From assembly GCA_031290725.1 (NCBI GenBank), contig JAITMZ010000064.1:1-16043 (forward strand): DNA of 16,043 nucleotides. The letters run 5' to 3'. The stretch is from Spirochaetaceae bacterium (lineage in GTDB: Bacteria; Spirochaetota; Spirochaetia; Treponematales; Treponemataceae). The translations under genes and the position numbers were made by a program. The notes beneath the pieces were generated by a model. That model was not told the DNA's origin and ran no database searches. It worked only from the letters and a program-made list of their open reading frames with translations. This document shows, one piece after another, positions 1-7,125 of this stretch. Positions within the stretch are counted from its first letter, which is position 1, and each line of letters opens with the position of its first letter.

Positions 1-294
1 AGCAGGGACAAATGGATCGTGAGCATTGTCACCAAGATGGAGGTGCTATCCAAGCCGGCTCTTGCCTCTGAAGAGAAGCGTTTTCTCTCTGATTTTCTCT
101 CAAAGTGCAAAGTCATCGGTCTTTCCCGCCGGGTTGTTAAAGAAACAATCCGGCTTCGTAGCCGCATTAACCGCAAACTCCCCGACTCCGTTATCGCCGC
201 GACCGCTGTTCTGGCAAAAGCTACGCTCATCAGTAATGACCTCCATCTCTTATCAGCATCATATCCGGGACTCCTTGTAGAACCCTTCAAGTAA
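1..294 (+). CDS. PIN-domain (VapC-type) toxin, 5' end missing
   Basis: The reading frame is open from the first base of the window, so the gene begins upstream; an internal GTG at 19 is probably not the start. The visible 97 residues read like the C-terminal two thirds of a PIN domain. There is a conserved Glu in the SIVTKMEVLSKP segment, a central Asp in KLPDSVIAATA, and a final Asp in ISNDLHL. These acidic residues bind divalent metal in PIN ribonucleases, and the small single-domain size fits VapC toxins of type II toxin-antitoxin pairs, which cut RNA and are neutralised by an antitoxin usually encoded just upstream. That partner would lie outside the window. The gene looks more AT-rich than its neighbours, which fits a mobile toxin-antitoxin unit. 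Family assignment is good; toxin activity is inferred. Confidence 0.8.
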   Translation, partial: SRDKWIVSIVTKMEVLSKPALASEEKRFLSDFLSKCKVIGLSRRVVKETIRLRSRINRKLPDSVIAATAVLAKATLISNDLHLLSASYPGLLVEPFK

Positions 295-323
295 CATCTT
301 TCCCCAATTCCTCACGCAAAGCC

Positions 324-341
324 GCCGCCACGGAGGGCGGC
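324..341. repeat. Small GC hairpin with ACGGAG loop
   Basis: GCCGCC (324-329) pairs with GGCGGC (336-341) around the six-base loop ACGGAG. The 16 bases at 325-340 match 388-403 at all but one position, so this is a second, shorter copy of the core of the terminator hairpin at 379-412. It lies between the convergent PIN gene and the minus-strand gene and probably helps end or stabilise the transcripts. Function is inferred. Confidence 0.5.
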
Positions 342-355
342 CACAAAAAGCAATC

Positions 356-376
356 CGAGTTTGCGAAGCAAACTCG
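356..376. repeat. CGAGTTTGC hairpin repeat, copy A
   Basis: CGAGTTTGC (356-364) and GCAAACTCG (368-376) form a perfect 9-bp stem with a three-base GAA loop. Nearly the same stem occurs at 14862-14881 with a TGC loop, so this is probably one copy of a dispersed intergenic hairpin family. No T tract follows, so it is not a typical terminator on its own. Confidence 0.6.
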
Positions 377-378
377 TG

Positions 379-412
379 GAGTAAAAACCGCCAGGGAGGG
401 CGGTTTTTACTC
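379..412. terminator. Likely bidirectional intrinsic terminator
   Basis: A perfect 14-bp stem pairs 379-392 with 399-412 around the loop AGGGAG. The lower stem is A-rich on the left and T-rich on the right (GTAAAAACCGCC against GGCGGTTTTTAC), so a GC-rich upper stem is followed by a T run in either direction. It sits between the convergent PIN gene, which ends 84 bases upstream, and the minus-strand gene. Its right arm overlaps the stop codon of that minus-strand gene (411-413). Confidence 0.75.
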
Positions 413-1103
413 ACGGGATAATCACGCTCTCGATGGCGCTCCAGGGTCCCTTGTCGTCCTCGGTGTCGGTGGCGTTGTTTTCCCAGCACATGGCCACGTA
501 GAGGCGCTTGCCGATTTCGCTGGCGTTGTCGAAGGTGTGCTTCCAGGGGGAGGCTGTGTCCGCCACGCTGTGCCAGCCTTCCGTTCTGGCGCTTTCCGGC
601 GGGGGGGCGTCCAGGGGCAGTATCCAGTAGCGGATTTCCACGCCGTGATAGGCTCCCTTCCCGCGGCTTGTGCTGCCCTCGATGCGGTACTTCCCCGTTA
701 CCTCGTGGCTGTGGGCGTTCACGGACAGGTCGAAGTCCACGTAGTCGGTGGGCTTAGGTCTTGGCGTATTGTGCGGGTCCCGGGTGTGGACGCCCAGATC
801 CTGCCTGTCGGCCTCGCCCATCTTTTTGTTGAACCGCACGGAGCTGTTGGCAAAATCCTGCATGGATGCCCTCGCCGCCTCCAGCGCCTCGTCCTTGAGG
901 AGCAGGTTTCTGGACGAATCGTCCAGCTCGTACGCCTCCAGGGCATCCAGAAATTCCGTGATCAGGGAGATCACCGCCGCGCACTCGGCGGCATCCCAGC
1001 CGAAGAGGGCGCATTTTGCCGCATCCCCCAGTATCACGAGCCAGATTTTCATCAAGACTACCAAATCCTGCACCTTCCGGGGCAGCCAATTTTTGCTTGC
1101 CAT
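411..1103 (-). CDS. Uncharacterised two-domain protein (NWLP family, helical N-terminus and beta-rich C-terminus)
   Basis: I chose the ATG at 1103 (MASKNWLP...) because AAGGAGG lies five bases before it. The upstream in-frame ATG at 1118 would place this ribosome site inside the gene. The product is 230 residues. The first ~110 residues look all-helical, rich in Ala and Leu, with KVQDLVVLMKIWLV near the start and ASMQDFANSSVRFNKKM later. A Pro-rich linker (HNTPRPKP) leads to a beta-rich C-terminal part ending in RLYVAMCWENN...GPWSAIESVIIP, which resembles a fibronectin-III-like sandwich. There is no signal peptide. From memory, proteins of about 200-230 residues opening with NW(L/M)P and ending in a similar VIP motif recur in treponeme and Bacteroidetes genomes without known function; I could not verify this. 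It is read divergently from the SEC-C gene. Confidence 0.75.
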   Translation of the reverse strand: MASKNWLPRKVQDLVVLMKIWLVILGDAAKCALFGWDAAECAAVISLITEFLDALEAYELDDSSRNLLLKDEALEAARASMQDFANSSVRFNKKMGEADRQDLGVHTRDPHNTPRPKPTDYVDFDLSVNAHSHEVTGKYRIEGSTSRGKGAYHGVEIRYWILPLDAPPPESARTEGWHSVADTASPWKHTFDNASEIGKRLYVAMCWENNATDTEDDKGPWSAIESVIIP

Positions 1104-1164
1104 ACAAGCCTCCTTCATCTACTGTGAAGCCGCCGCAGGGCAGCTTTTTCTAACCTTTACCCGT

Positions 1165-1229
1165 CCGTTGTAATCGATTACGACATCGTAGTTATCGATT
1201 ACGGCGCCGTTGTAATCGATTCCGACATC
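1165..1229. repeat. Three 21-bp-phased ATCGATT boxes in a divergent promoter region
   Basis: ATCGATT occurs at 1173-1179, 1194-1200 and 1215-1221, spaced exactly 21 bp. The first box is embedded in a 12-bp perfect palindrome, GTAATCGATTAC (1170-1181). The outer two repeats match over 23 bases (1165-1187 and 1207-1229) with one difference. Phasing at two helical turns in a divergent intergenic region suggests operator sites. On the minus strand, however, the repeat also reads as heptads such as VIDYNGA, so it may be a remnant of a repetitive coding sequence. Confidence 0.55.
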
Positions 1230-1256
1230 TTTGCTCCTTCATTCCTTCATTCCTCA

Positions 1257-1285
1257 TTGCTACTTGCTCATTTGTATGCTATACT
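1257..1285 (+). promoter_or_regulatory. Sigma70-like promoter of the SEC-C gene
   Basis: TTGCTA (1257-1262), a 17-base spacer and TATACT (1280-1285) with an extended TGC just before the -10. The start codon begins seven bases after the -10 ends, so transcription would start at or next to the ATG and the mRNA would have essentially no leader. No Shine-Dalgarno sequence precedes this gene. Confidence 0.65.
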
Positions 1286-1291
1286 AACAGC

Positions 1292-1789
1292 ATGAACAAA
1301 GAATACCCATCCTGCCCCTGCGGTTCAGGCAAGACCTTCACGGAGTGTTGCGAACCGATCATCCTGGGCACAAAAATCGCCCCCACTGCCGAAGCTCTTA
1401 TGCGGGCTCGCTACGCCGCCTATGCCACGGAACATGTGGATTTCATCCTGACCTCCTTTGAGAAGCAGGAAAAAGACAACATCGACCCCGAGGGCACCCG
1501 TTCCTGGAGCAGCGGCTCGGTATGGAATGGCCTCACCGTGATCCGCACGGAAAAGGGCGGACCCGGCGATACCGAAGGCACCGTGGAATTTGAAGCGGAC
1601 TACACCCGGAAGGGTCTCCGGGAACTGCACCACGAGACCGCCCGGTTCAAAAAAGTCGACGGACGCTGGGTCTACAGCGACGGCGACGTGCGCGCCATGA
1701 CCACCCACCGGGAGGGCCGCAAGATCGGTCGAAACGAACCCTGTCCCTGCGGTTCCGGTAAAAAATATAAACAATGCTGTGGCCGCTGA
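1292..1789 (+). CDS. YchJ-like protein with two SEC-C zinc motifs (UPF0225)
   Basis: The 165-residue protein has a SEC-C motif at each end. The N-terminal one is [13 protein letters not shown] (residues 8-20) and the C-terminal one is [13 protein letters not shown] (residues 151-163). Each supplies the Cys-x-Cys...Cys-Cys pattern that binds zinc in the tail of SecA and in many small proteins. The middle ([22 protein letters not shown]..., then [13 protein letters not shown]) matches the NTF2-like core of the YchJ/UPF0225 family, whose biochemical role is not established. The length is typical of the family. The 3' end overlaps the next gene by 16 bases, which suggests translational coupling. 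A promoter lies immediately upstream, and the transcript appears leaderless. Confidence 0.85.
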   Translation: MNKEYPSCPCGSGKTFTECCEPIILGTKIAPTAEALMRARYAAYATEHVDFILTSFEKQEKDNIDPEGTRSWSSGSVWNGLTVIRTEKGGPGDTEGTVEFEADYTRKGLRELHHETARFKKVDGRWVYSDGDVRAMTTHREGRKIGRNEPCPCGSGKKYKQCCGR

Positions 1790-2559
1790 CGGGCTTCCAC
1801 GCCATCGCCGAATGTCTCCAGGGCGGTCTTACGCCCTCCGGCGCGAAGCTGCTCTACGCCCGTGTGGGGCCCCGGGTTCGGGCAATTCTGGAAGCCGCCC
1901 GTATCCTGGGTGTACCCTGCGAGCAAGCCCCTCCCGCCGACCTGGACGCATTGGTAGCGAGTCTCCCGCCGGCGGCCCGGGACCACCGAGGCCTGGTGCT
2001 GCTGATGGATACCGTCGGTGACGGGCCGCCCGGTTCACCCGCCGCGGTGTCCCTGGGGGGCTTTTTGTCCCACCTGGCTCCGGAAGAAGGTGCCTTGGTG
2101 GTGGTACTGGACAGCATCACAAACCCGCACAACCTGGGGGCCATTCTCCGCAGCTGCGACCAGTTCGGTGTGTCTTTGGTAATCGCCCCCCCGCGCCGGA
2201 GCGCCGTCCCCCAGGGTGACGACGCCCTGATCCGCCGTTCCAGTGCCGGTGCCGGCGCCTGGGTGCCCTTTTGCGCGGAAGAAAACCTGTCCGCCGCCAT
2301 TCTCCGCCTGAAAGACAAGGGCTTCTGGGTTTACGGCGCCCACCCGTCCCCCCCGGCAATTCCCGTCCACCGCGCGGACTTTGCCTGCCGCACCGTTTTG
2401 GTCCTGGGCAGCGAAGGGTCGGGTATTTCCCGGCTGGTGGCCCGCCGCTGCGACACCCTGGTGTCCATCCCCACATCCGGCCGCATAGGAAGCCTGAACG
2501 TGTCCGTGGCCTGCGGCATATTATTATATGAAATTGTCCGGCAGCGCGGTTGCCCTTGA
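1774..2559 (+). CDS. rlmB: SpoU/TrmH-family rRNA 2'-O-methyltransferase (RlmB type)
   Basis: This 261-residue SPOUT enzyme transfers a methyl group from S-adenosylmethionine to a ribose 2'-OH. RlmB acts on guanosine 2251 of 23S rRNA in the peptidyl-transferase loop. The N-terminal ~75 residues form the substrate-binding domain, starting with [11 protein letters not shown]. The knotted catalytic domain shows motif 1 [17 protein letters not shown] (residues 112-128, with Asn and Arg126), motif 2 [11 protein letters not shown] (209-219) and motif 3 [18 protein letters not shown] (231-248). The ATG lies inside the preceding gene and has no good ribosome site, so translation is probably coupled. 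Starting here gives the normal family N-terminus. Exact target specificity (RlmB or another SpoU member) is inferred. Confidence 0.85.
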   Translation: MLWPLTGFHAIAECLQGGLTPSGAKLLYARVGPRVRAILEAARILGVPCEQAPPADLDALVASLPPAARDHRGLVLLMDTVGDGPPGSPAAVSLGGFLSHLAPEEGALVVVLDSITNPHNLGAILRSCDQFGVSLVIAPPRRSAVPQGDDALIRRSSAGAGAWVPFCAEENLSAAILRLKDKGFWVYGAHPSPPAIPVHRADFACRTVLVLGSEGSGISRLVARRCDTLVSIPTSGRIGSLNVSVACGILLYEIVRQRGCP

Positions 2560-2584
2560 CGCTATTCGCTGCTTTTAGTATTAT
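2556..2584 (+). promoter_or_regulatory. Sigma70-like promoter for serS
   Basis: TTGACG (2556-2561), a 17-base spacer and TATTAT (2579-2584). The -35 overlaps the stop codon of the methyltransferase gene. Transcription would start near 2591, giving a leader of about 60 bases that contains the interspersed repeat hairpin. Confidence 0.7.
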
Positions 2585-2598
2585 ATTGGAAGCGTCGT

Positions 2599-2632
2599 TA
2601 AAAATTTCGATTTTTGAGATGCTCCGATTAAA
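2599..2632 (+). repeat. Interspersed hairpin repeat, copy 1
   Basis: AAAAAT (2600-2605) pairs with ATTTTT (2610-2615) around a TTCG loop, followed by GAGATGCTCCGATTAAA. Three related copies occur at 6441, 9297 and 10832 in the same orientation. This copy lies in the serS leader and ends eight bases before the GAGGTG ribosome site. Confidence 0.7.
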
Positions 2633-2649
2633 AATTGAATGAGGTGCCT

Positions 2650-3942
2650 ATGCTCGACTATCGTTTTGTGAAAGAAAATCTTGCTGCGGTGCAGCGGAAC
2701 ATCGCCAACCGCAACATGCACTGCGACGCCGCCCAGGTGGCATCTCTTTTTGACCGGCGGGGGGCGCTGCTCACGGAACTGCAGGCCCTGCAGCAAAGGC
2801 GGAACGACAATGCCAAGGCAATGCAGGCAAAACTTTCCGAGCCGGAGCGGGCCGCCCTGATCGCCGAGGGCAAAAACCTGAAGGATGCCATCGCCGGGGC
2901 GGAGGCGCAGGTCACGGTGGTGGAGGCAGATTTGGATGCCGAGGGCCGGAAGATACCCAACATGGCCCACCCCGACGCCCCCATTGGCAAAGTGGACAGC
3001 GAAAATCTGGAGGTAAAGCAGGTAGGGCAGGTGCGGCAATTCGGCTTTGCCCCCAAAGACCATGTGCAGTTGGGGGCCGATTTGGACATCATCGACTTTG
3101 ATGCGGCCACCAAGGTGTCGGGGCAAAAGTTTTATTACCTCAAGAACGAAGGGGTGTTCCTGGAATTGGCGCTGCAGATGTATGCCCTGCAACTGCTGGT
3201 CAAGCACGGATTCACGCCCTTCATCACCCCGGACGTGGCCCGCATGGAGATTTTGCAGGGTATCGGCTTCAACCCCCGGGGCAACGAATCCAACGTCTAC
3301 GCCCTGGAGGGCGAGGACGCCTGTCTGGTGGCCACCGCGGAAATCACCCTGGGGGGCTACCATGCCGGGGAGATTTTGCCCAGGGACAAACTGCCCCTCC
3401 TCTACTGCGGGCTTTCCCACTGTTTTCGCCGGGAAGCGGGCGCCGCCGGGCAATTTTCCAAGGGCCTCTACCGGGTGCATCAGTTTTCCAAGGTAGAGAT
3501 GTTCGTCTATTGCCTCCCGGAGCAGTCCGACGCACTGCACGAAAAACTCCGCCTCATTGAAGAAGAGATTTTTACCGGCCTAAAAATCCCCTTCCGGGTG
3601 GTGGACACCTGCACCGGCGATTTGGGCGCCCCCGCCTACCGCAAGTGGGACCTGGAGGCCTGGATGCCCGGCAGAAACAACGGCGAGTGGGGTGAAGTCA
3701 CCTCCACGTCCAACTGCACCGACTACCAGTCCCGTCGCCTGAACGTGCGCTATAAGGACGAAGACGGCAAAAACAAGTTCGTCCACATGCTGAACGGCAC
3801 GGCGGTGGCGGTGAGCCGGGGCATCATCGCGATCCTGGAGAATTTTCAGAACGCCGACGGCAGCGTCACCGTCCCGCCGGCGCTGGTGCCCTGGACCGGC
3901 TTCTCGCGCATTGGGCCGCGCAGTTCCGAAGGAGCCCCCTGA
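2650..3942 (+). CDS. serS: Seryl-tRNA synthetase
   Basis: This class II aminoacyl-tRNA synthetase (430 residues) charges tRNA-Ser with serine. The start is the ATG at 2650 (MLDYRFVKEN), with GAGGTG just before it; a TTG at 2635 is unlikely. Residues ~25-105 form the long helical arm that recognises the tRNA variable arm. The catalytic core shows the serine-site segment TAEITLGGYHAGE (229-241), motif 2 with SHCFRREAGA (256-265, Arg260) through LYRVHQFSKVEMF, and motif 3 NGTAVAVSRGIIAILEN (382-398, Arg390). The strings GLYRVHQFSKVEMF, DLGAPAYRK and SNCTDYQSRRL recall the organellar-type SerRS subgroup more than the E. coli form. It is followed without a gap by the permease gene and driven by the promoter at 2556. 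Confidence 0.95.
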   Translation: MLDYRFVKENLAAVQRNIANRNMHCDAAQVASLFDRRGALLTELQALQQRRNDNAKAMQAKLSEPERAALIAEGKNLKDAIAGAEAQVTVVEADLDAEGRKIPNMAHPDAPIGKVDSENLEVKQVGQVRQFGFAPKDHVQLGADLDIIDFDAATKVSGQKFYYLKNEGVFLELALQMYALQLLVKHGFTPFITPDVARMEILQGIGFNPRGNESNVYALEGEDACLVATAEITLGGYHAGEILPRDKLPLLYCGLSHCFRREAGAAGQFSKGLYRVHQFSKVEMFVYCLPEQSDALHEKLRLIEEEIFTGLKIPFRVVDTCTGDLGAPAYRKWDLEAWMPGRNNGEWGEVTSTSNCTDYQSRRLNVRYKDEDGKNKFVHMLNGTAVAVSRGIIAILENFQNADGSVTVPPALVPWTGFSRIGPRSSEGAP

Positions 3943-5081
3943 TGTTCGGTTTCCGCGGGCCTCTGAATCGCCGTCCGCCGGAACATCCGCCGGATCGTCC
4001 GATTCGTTTTCCCCGGGGCACGTTTTTCCTCATGCTTTTTATGGCGGTAATCGCTGGCCTTGGGGCGCTCAAAATTGCCGCCAGCGTGGTGGTGCCTTTG
4101 GTGATCGCGGTGTTTTTCGCCACGGCTTTGTATCCCCTGATCGTATTCCTGAACCGCCGGGTCAAAATTCCCTGGAACCTGAGTGTGACCCTGGTGATCA
4201 CCGTGAGTTTCGTGGTACTGGGTGGCTTTTTTCTGCTCTTGGTGTCCAGCGTGCGCATGGTCTTCTCGGCGTATCCCCGGTACGAGGCGCGGTTTTTGAC
4301 GGTCTACCAGACCATCGCGGGGATTTTGAAGCTGCCCTTTAATGCGGACAACAGTTTTTTGAGCAACCTGTGGGATATGGCAGGGATGCGGAGCTTCATC
4401 CAATACTCAGCCATTACCTTCTCCAACGGCGTGGTGGCCGTGGCCCGGAACCTGGTGGTGATCAGCCTGCTCATCTGTTTTTTGCTGGTGGAGATGCAGG
4501 CCCTTCGGGAAAAACTTTCCCTGGCGATGAGCGGCGAAAAAAGCCGGTATATCACCGCCATCCTGGAGGACATCATGGGTCAGGTGGCCAAATACATCTC
4601 GGTGAAGTTCTTTATCTCCCTGTCCACGGGGCTGCTGGTTTTTTCGGGCACCATGGCGGTGAAGCTCGATTTTGCCATCATTTGGGGATTTTTGGCCTTT
4701 GCCCTCAATTTCATCCCCAATTTCGGTTCCATCGCTGCGGGACTTTTCACCTTTACCTTCTCGATTTTGCAGTTCTGGCCCGACCCGGTGCGGCCCGTGT
4801 ACGTGGGCATCCTGATGCTCGCCGTGAACATGATATTGGGAAATATCGTGGAACCCCGGGTGCAGGGTAAAAACCTGGGGATTTCGCCCTTCCTGATTTT
4901 AGCGTCATTGGCCCTGTGGGGCTGGATTTGGGGATTCGCCGGGATGGTATTGGCAGTGCCCATGATGGTGGTGGTGCAGTTCATTTGCGAAAACGTGTCC
5001 TTCCTCCGGCCTGTGGCGATTATGATGGGCTCGGTAAAGGCGGCGCAGGAAAAGGCCGCCTGCGGCGGAGGGGGGTTGTAA
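3942..5081 (+). CDS. AI-2E family transporter (inner-membrane permease)
   Basis: The 379-residue integral membrane protein has about eight hydrophobic segments, near residues 28-46, 48-70, 81-104, 163-184, 221-240, 242-265, 285-300 and 314-347, with a soluble stretch at about 105-160. Family signatures are NFIPNFGSIAAG (256-267) and NIVEPRVQGKNLGISPFLIL (301-320). Members (PF01594) include E. coli TqsA, an autoinducer-2 exporter, and Na+/H+ antiporter-like proteins, so the substrate cannot be read from sequence. The ATG overlaps the serS stop by one base (TGATG), with GAAGGAG eight bases before it, so it is co-translated with serS. The C-terminal tail ends in a Gly run. Confidence 0.9.
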   Translation: MFGFRGPLNRRPPEHPPDRPIRFPRGTFFLMLFMAVIAGLGALKIAASVVVPLVIAVFFATALYPLIVFLNRRVKIPWNLSVTLVITVSFVVLGGFFLLLVSSVRMVFSAYPRYEARFLTVYQTIAGILKLPFNADNSFLSNLWDMAGMRSFIQYSAITFSNGVVAVARNLVVISLLICFLLVEMQALREKLSLAMSGEKSRYITAILEDIMGQVAKYISVKFFISLSTGLLVFSGTMAVKLDFAIIWGFLAFALNFIPNFGSIAAGLFTFTFSILQFWPDPVRPVYVGILMLAVNMILGNIVEPRVQGKNLGISPFLILASLALWGWIWGFAGMVLAVPMMVVVQFICENVSFLRPVAIMMGSVKAAQEKAACGGGGL

Positions 5082-6434
5082 ATGTCCGGAAATTCGCTTT
5101 CTGCCACCCCTGACAAAAAAAAGATTCTGGCCCACTATCAGGCCTTCGCCCCGATGCTGGAGCATATTCTGGCGGGGATGGTGGAAAAAATCAGGGGCGT
5201 CGTTACTTTGGCATCGCCGCCTACCTACAAAGCCCGGCTGAAGAGTTTTTCAAATTATTACAAAAAACTCCTGAATCTCAAGATCCAGGGTATGGCCGTA
5301 CCGGGGGGCGATTTTCCCCTCACCACGGACATTTTGGGTATCCGGGTGATCTGCGTGTTCCTGGAGGATTTGAATGCCGTGGTGGAGCAGGTAAAAAACG
5401 CCCTGGAAGTCGTGGAGGTTGAACGCAAGGGCGTGGAACAGAAATTTTTCGAGTTCGGCTATGAATCCATCCATCTTCTGGTGCGGATTCCCCCGGATGT
5501 GCTGGCCGGTGCGGCGGCCCTTTTCCCCGGCACCATGAGCCGCCCGGACATGGCGGACAACTTCCTGTGCGAGATTCAGGTGCGTACCATTCTGCAAGAC
5601 GCTTGGGCCGAGGCGGAGCACGACTTGGTATATAAGTCAGAGTTTTCCCCCTTCGGCCTGCCGCTGCGCCGGAAACTGGCCTCCATCAACGCCAGTCTGA
5701 ATCTGGCGGACACCCTGTTCCAGGAAATTCGGGATTACCAAACCCGGCTCCACTCGGAGATCGGCCACCGCCGACAATCATTCTACAGTAAAGCGGACGC
5801 CCTGGAGCGAAAAAGAGGTATGCAAGACGAAACCGATTCTTCAGGAGAACAGCATACTCTGCCGCTTGCGGCGGGATTGTTGGTTCGGGAACAACAGTCC
5901 GCTGAACCCGCCGCCGATGTTGAACCTTCCGTCGGCCCTTTCCTGCGCGGCAGCATCGATGAACTCATCCTGGATGCGATCCACTCCCACAACCTGGGGG
6001 AATACAAAACCGCCGTGGACATCTACACCCGGATTATCGACTTTGATCCCCGGCCAACCCCCGTGGTATTGTCGGTCATCTACAAACATCGGGGGATGGC
6101 TCATTTTTCCCGGAACGATTTTCAGAGCGCCCTGGCAGATTTCATCCAGAGCATCGCCCTGAATGACCAGAACGCCCAGTCCCACTATTACTCGGGGATC
6201 GTCCATAGCTTGCTGGGGGACAATGAAAAAGCGGCGGCCTGTTTCGCCAAGTCCTTGGAAATAAATCCCTTCCAGGCCCACACCTACTACCGCAAAGCCC
6301 TGGCGGAATACGCCTTGGGGGAATATGAAGCCGCCATGATATCCCTGGAGCAGGCCCTGAAACTCGGCCTGGAGGATCAGGATGTACAACGCCTCCACCG
6401 GAAGCTCCTCCAGAAATTCCAGATGAAATTTTAA
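5082..6434 (+). CDS. RelA/SpoT-type (p)ppGpp synthetase domain fused to C-terminal TPRs
   Basis: Residues ~25-215 form a RelA_SpoT nucleotidyltransferase domain, which makes the alarmone (p)ppGpp from ATP and GDP or GTP. Visible active-site elements are KARLKSFSNYYKK (50-62), DILGIRVICVF (83-93, catalytic Asp83), GYESIHLLVRIP (126-137), and CEIQVRTILQDAWAEAEHDL (163-182). No HD hydrolase, TGS or ACT domain is present, so it resembles a small alarmone synthetase. A charged linker (~220-290) leads to about four tetratricopeptide repeats (~293-432), for example AQSHYYSGIVHSLLGDNEKA. The TPRs presumably dock a partner. The ATG follows the permease stop directly, with a GGAGG-rich site upstream. 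An A9 run lies in codons 11-14. The synthetase family call is strong; activity and partner are inferred. Confidence 0.9.
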   Translation: MSGNSLSATPDKKKILAHYQAFAPMLEHILAGMVEKIRGVVTLASPPTYKARLKSFSNYYKKLLNLKIQGMAVPGGDFPLTTDILGIRVICVFLEDLNAVVEQVKNALEVVEVERKGVEQKFFEFGYESIHLLVRIPPDVLAGAAALFPGTMSRPDMADNFLCEIQVRTILQDAWAEAEHDLVYKSEFSPFGLPLRRKLASINASLNLADTLFQEIRDYQTRLHSEIGHRRQSFYSKADALERKRGMQDETDSSGEQHTLPLAAGLLVREQQSAEPAADVEPSVGPFLRGSIDELILDAIHSHNLGEYKTAVDIYTRIIDFDPRPTPVVLSVIYKHRGMAHFSRNDFQSALADFIQSIALNDQNAQSHYYSGIVHSLLGDNEKAAACFAKSLEINPFQAHTYYRKALAEYALGEYEAAMISLEQALKLGLEDQDVQRLHRKLLQKFQMKF

Positions 6435-6440
6435 GAGCTC

Positions 6441-6475
6441 TAAAAACGTTAATTTTTTGAGATATTCCGATTAAA
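6441..6475 (+). repeat. Interspersed hairpin repeat, copy 2
   Basis: It starts TAAAAACGTTAATTTTTTGA and ends with GATATTCCGATTAAA, matching the copies at 2599, 9297 and 10832. Its A and T runs can pair. It begins six bases after the RelA-TPR stop codon, well before the rpmH promoter, so unlike the other copies it does not adjoin a ribosome site. It could act as a weak terminator here. Confidence 0.65.
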
Positions 6476-6538
6476 TTGACTAATGTTGCTATTTTGGGGG
6501 GAATTTTGCAGATTTTTCATTATCCGGGGGTTGAACAC

Positions 6539-6567
6539 TTGACAAAATTTTCTGTTTGCGGTAAAAT
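6539..6567 (+). promoter_or_regulatory. Near-consensus promoter for rpmH
   Basis: A perfect TTGACA (6539-6544), a 17-base spacer and TAAAAT (6562-6567). The predicted leader is short, about 33 bases, with AAGGAG at 6592-6597. This strong site fits high-level expression of a ribosomal protein gene and probably drives rpmH, rnpA and yidD. Confidence 0.8.
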
Positions 6568-6606
6568 AAATCAGGTTTACATAATCTAAATAAGGAGTAC
6601 GGTTTT

Positions 6607-6762
6607 ATGAAAAGAACATATCAACCGAGTAAGGTGAAACGCAATAGAAGGTTTGGATTTCGCGCACGCATGGCCACCCGGGGGGGGCGCATGATTCTCA
6701 AGCGCCGGAGGGCAAAGGGGCGGTACAAGCTTACCGCTTCCGATGAAAAGAAGCCGTATTAG
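6607..6762 (+). CDS. rpmH: 50S ribosomal protein L34
   Basis: The 51-residue basic protein opens [20 protein letters not shown] and continues with [18 protein letters not shown], the hallmark of L34 of the large ribosomal subunit. A C-terminal extension, [12 protein letters not shown], makes it slightly longer than the usual 44-46 residues. The ATG has AAGGAG nine bases upstream. The coding sequence contains a run of eight G at the RGGR codons. It heads the rpmH-rnpA-yidD block, and its stop codon is followed within ten bases by the rnpA start. Confidence 0.97.
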   Translation: MKRTYQPSKVKRNRRFGFRARMATRGGRMILKRRRAKGRYKLTASDEKKPY

Positions 6763-6771
6763 GGAGTGGGT

Positions 6772-7125
6772 GTGGGTGACGCGCGGTTTACTAGGGATGA
6801 ACGGATTAAAAAGTCCGGCGAGATAAAACTTCTCTTCAAAAAAGGTTCGCCGGTGAGCATCGGCGGGGCAAAGCTCTTTGTATCCGGGAACGGAACAGGG
6901 GGGAATCGCGTGGCCTTTACGCTGCCCCGTCATTTCGGTACCGCCGTGCAGCGGAACCGGGTGAAGCGCCTGTGCCGGGAAGCATACCGTCTGCGAAAAA
7001 ATACCCTGCGTTCCGGTCACGACCTGCTGTTCCTGATGTATTCCGGCCCCGATTCCTTCGGCTTTCGGGATGGGCAGTTGCGGCGGTTGTGTAAAAAAGC
7101 GGGCTTGCTGCGGATTTCTGGATGA
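6772..7125 (+). CDS. rnpA: Ribonuclease P protein component
   Basis: This basic protein of about 117 residues assists the RNase P RNA in removing 5' leaders from tRNA precursors. The N-terminus [20 protein letters not shown] has the family pattern of aromatic and ERLKK-like residues. The core [20 protein letters not shown] contains the highly conserved RNR motif (RNRVKR), and the tail has a [11 protein letters not shown] strand. I favour the GTG at 6772 because GGGAG (6762-6766), overlapping the rpmH stop, is then five bases upstream. A GTG at 6766 in the same frame would overlap that site. The stop overlaps the yidD start (ATGA). Confidence 0.93.
   Translation: MGDARFTRDERIKKSGEIKLLFKKGSPVSIGGAKLFVSGNGTGGNRVAFTLPRHFGTAVQRNRVKRLCREAYRLRKNTLRSGHDLLFLMYSGPDSFGFRDGQLRRLCKKAGLLRISG

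Noticed and set aside
537..1127. Plus-strand open frame opposite the NWLP gene
   Set aside because: The minus-strand gene has an ideal AAGGAGG site and family-like ends; the plus frame has neither.
1199..1228. Nine-codon minus-strand gene with AAGGAG upstream
   Set aside because: Too short and built from the 21-bp repeat; kept only as a point within the repeat finding.
2585..2649. T-box riboswitch in the serS leader
   Set aside because: The leader is only about 60 bases, lacks the T-box sequence and specifier stem, and contains the interspersed repeat instead.
2581..3540. Long minus-strand open frame opposite serS (319 codons)
   Set aside because: It lies antisense to an unmistakable serS, has no ribosome site or recognisable domain, and is expected from GC-rich codon use.
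6435..6606. Replication origin before rpmH
   Set aside because: Only one poor DnaA-box-like match (TTATCC...) is present, with no cluster of boxes and no dnaA or dnaN nearby.
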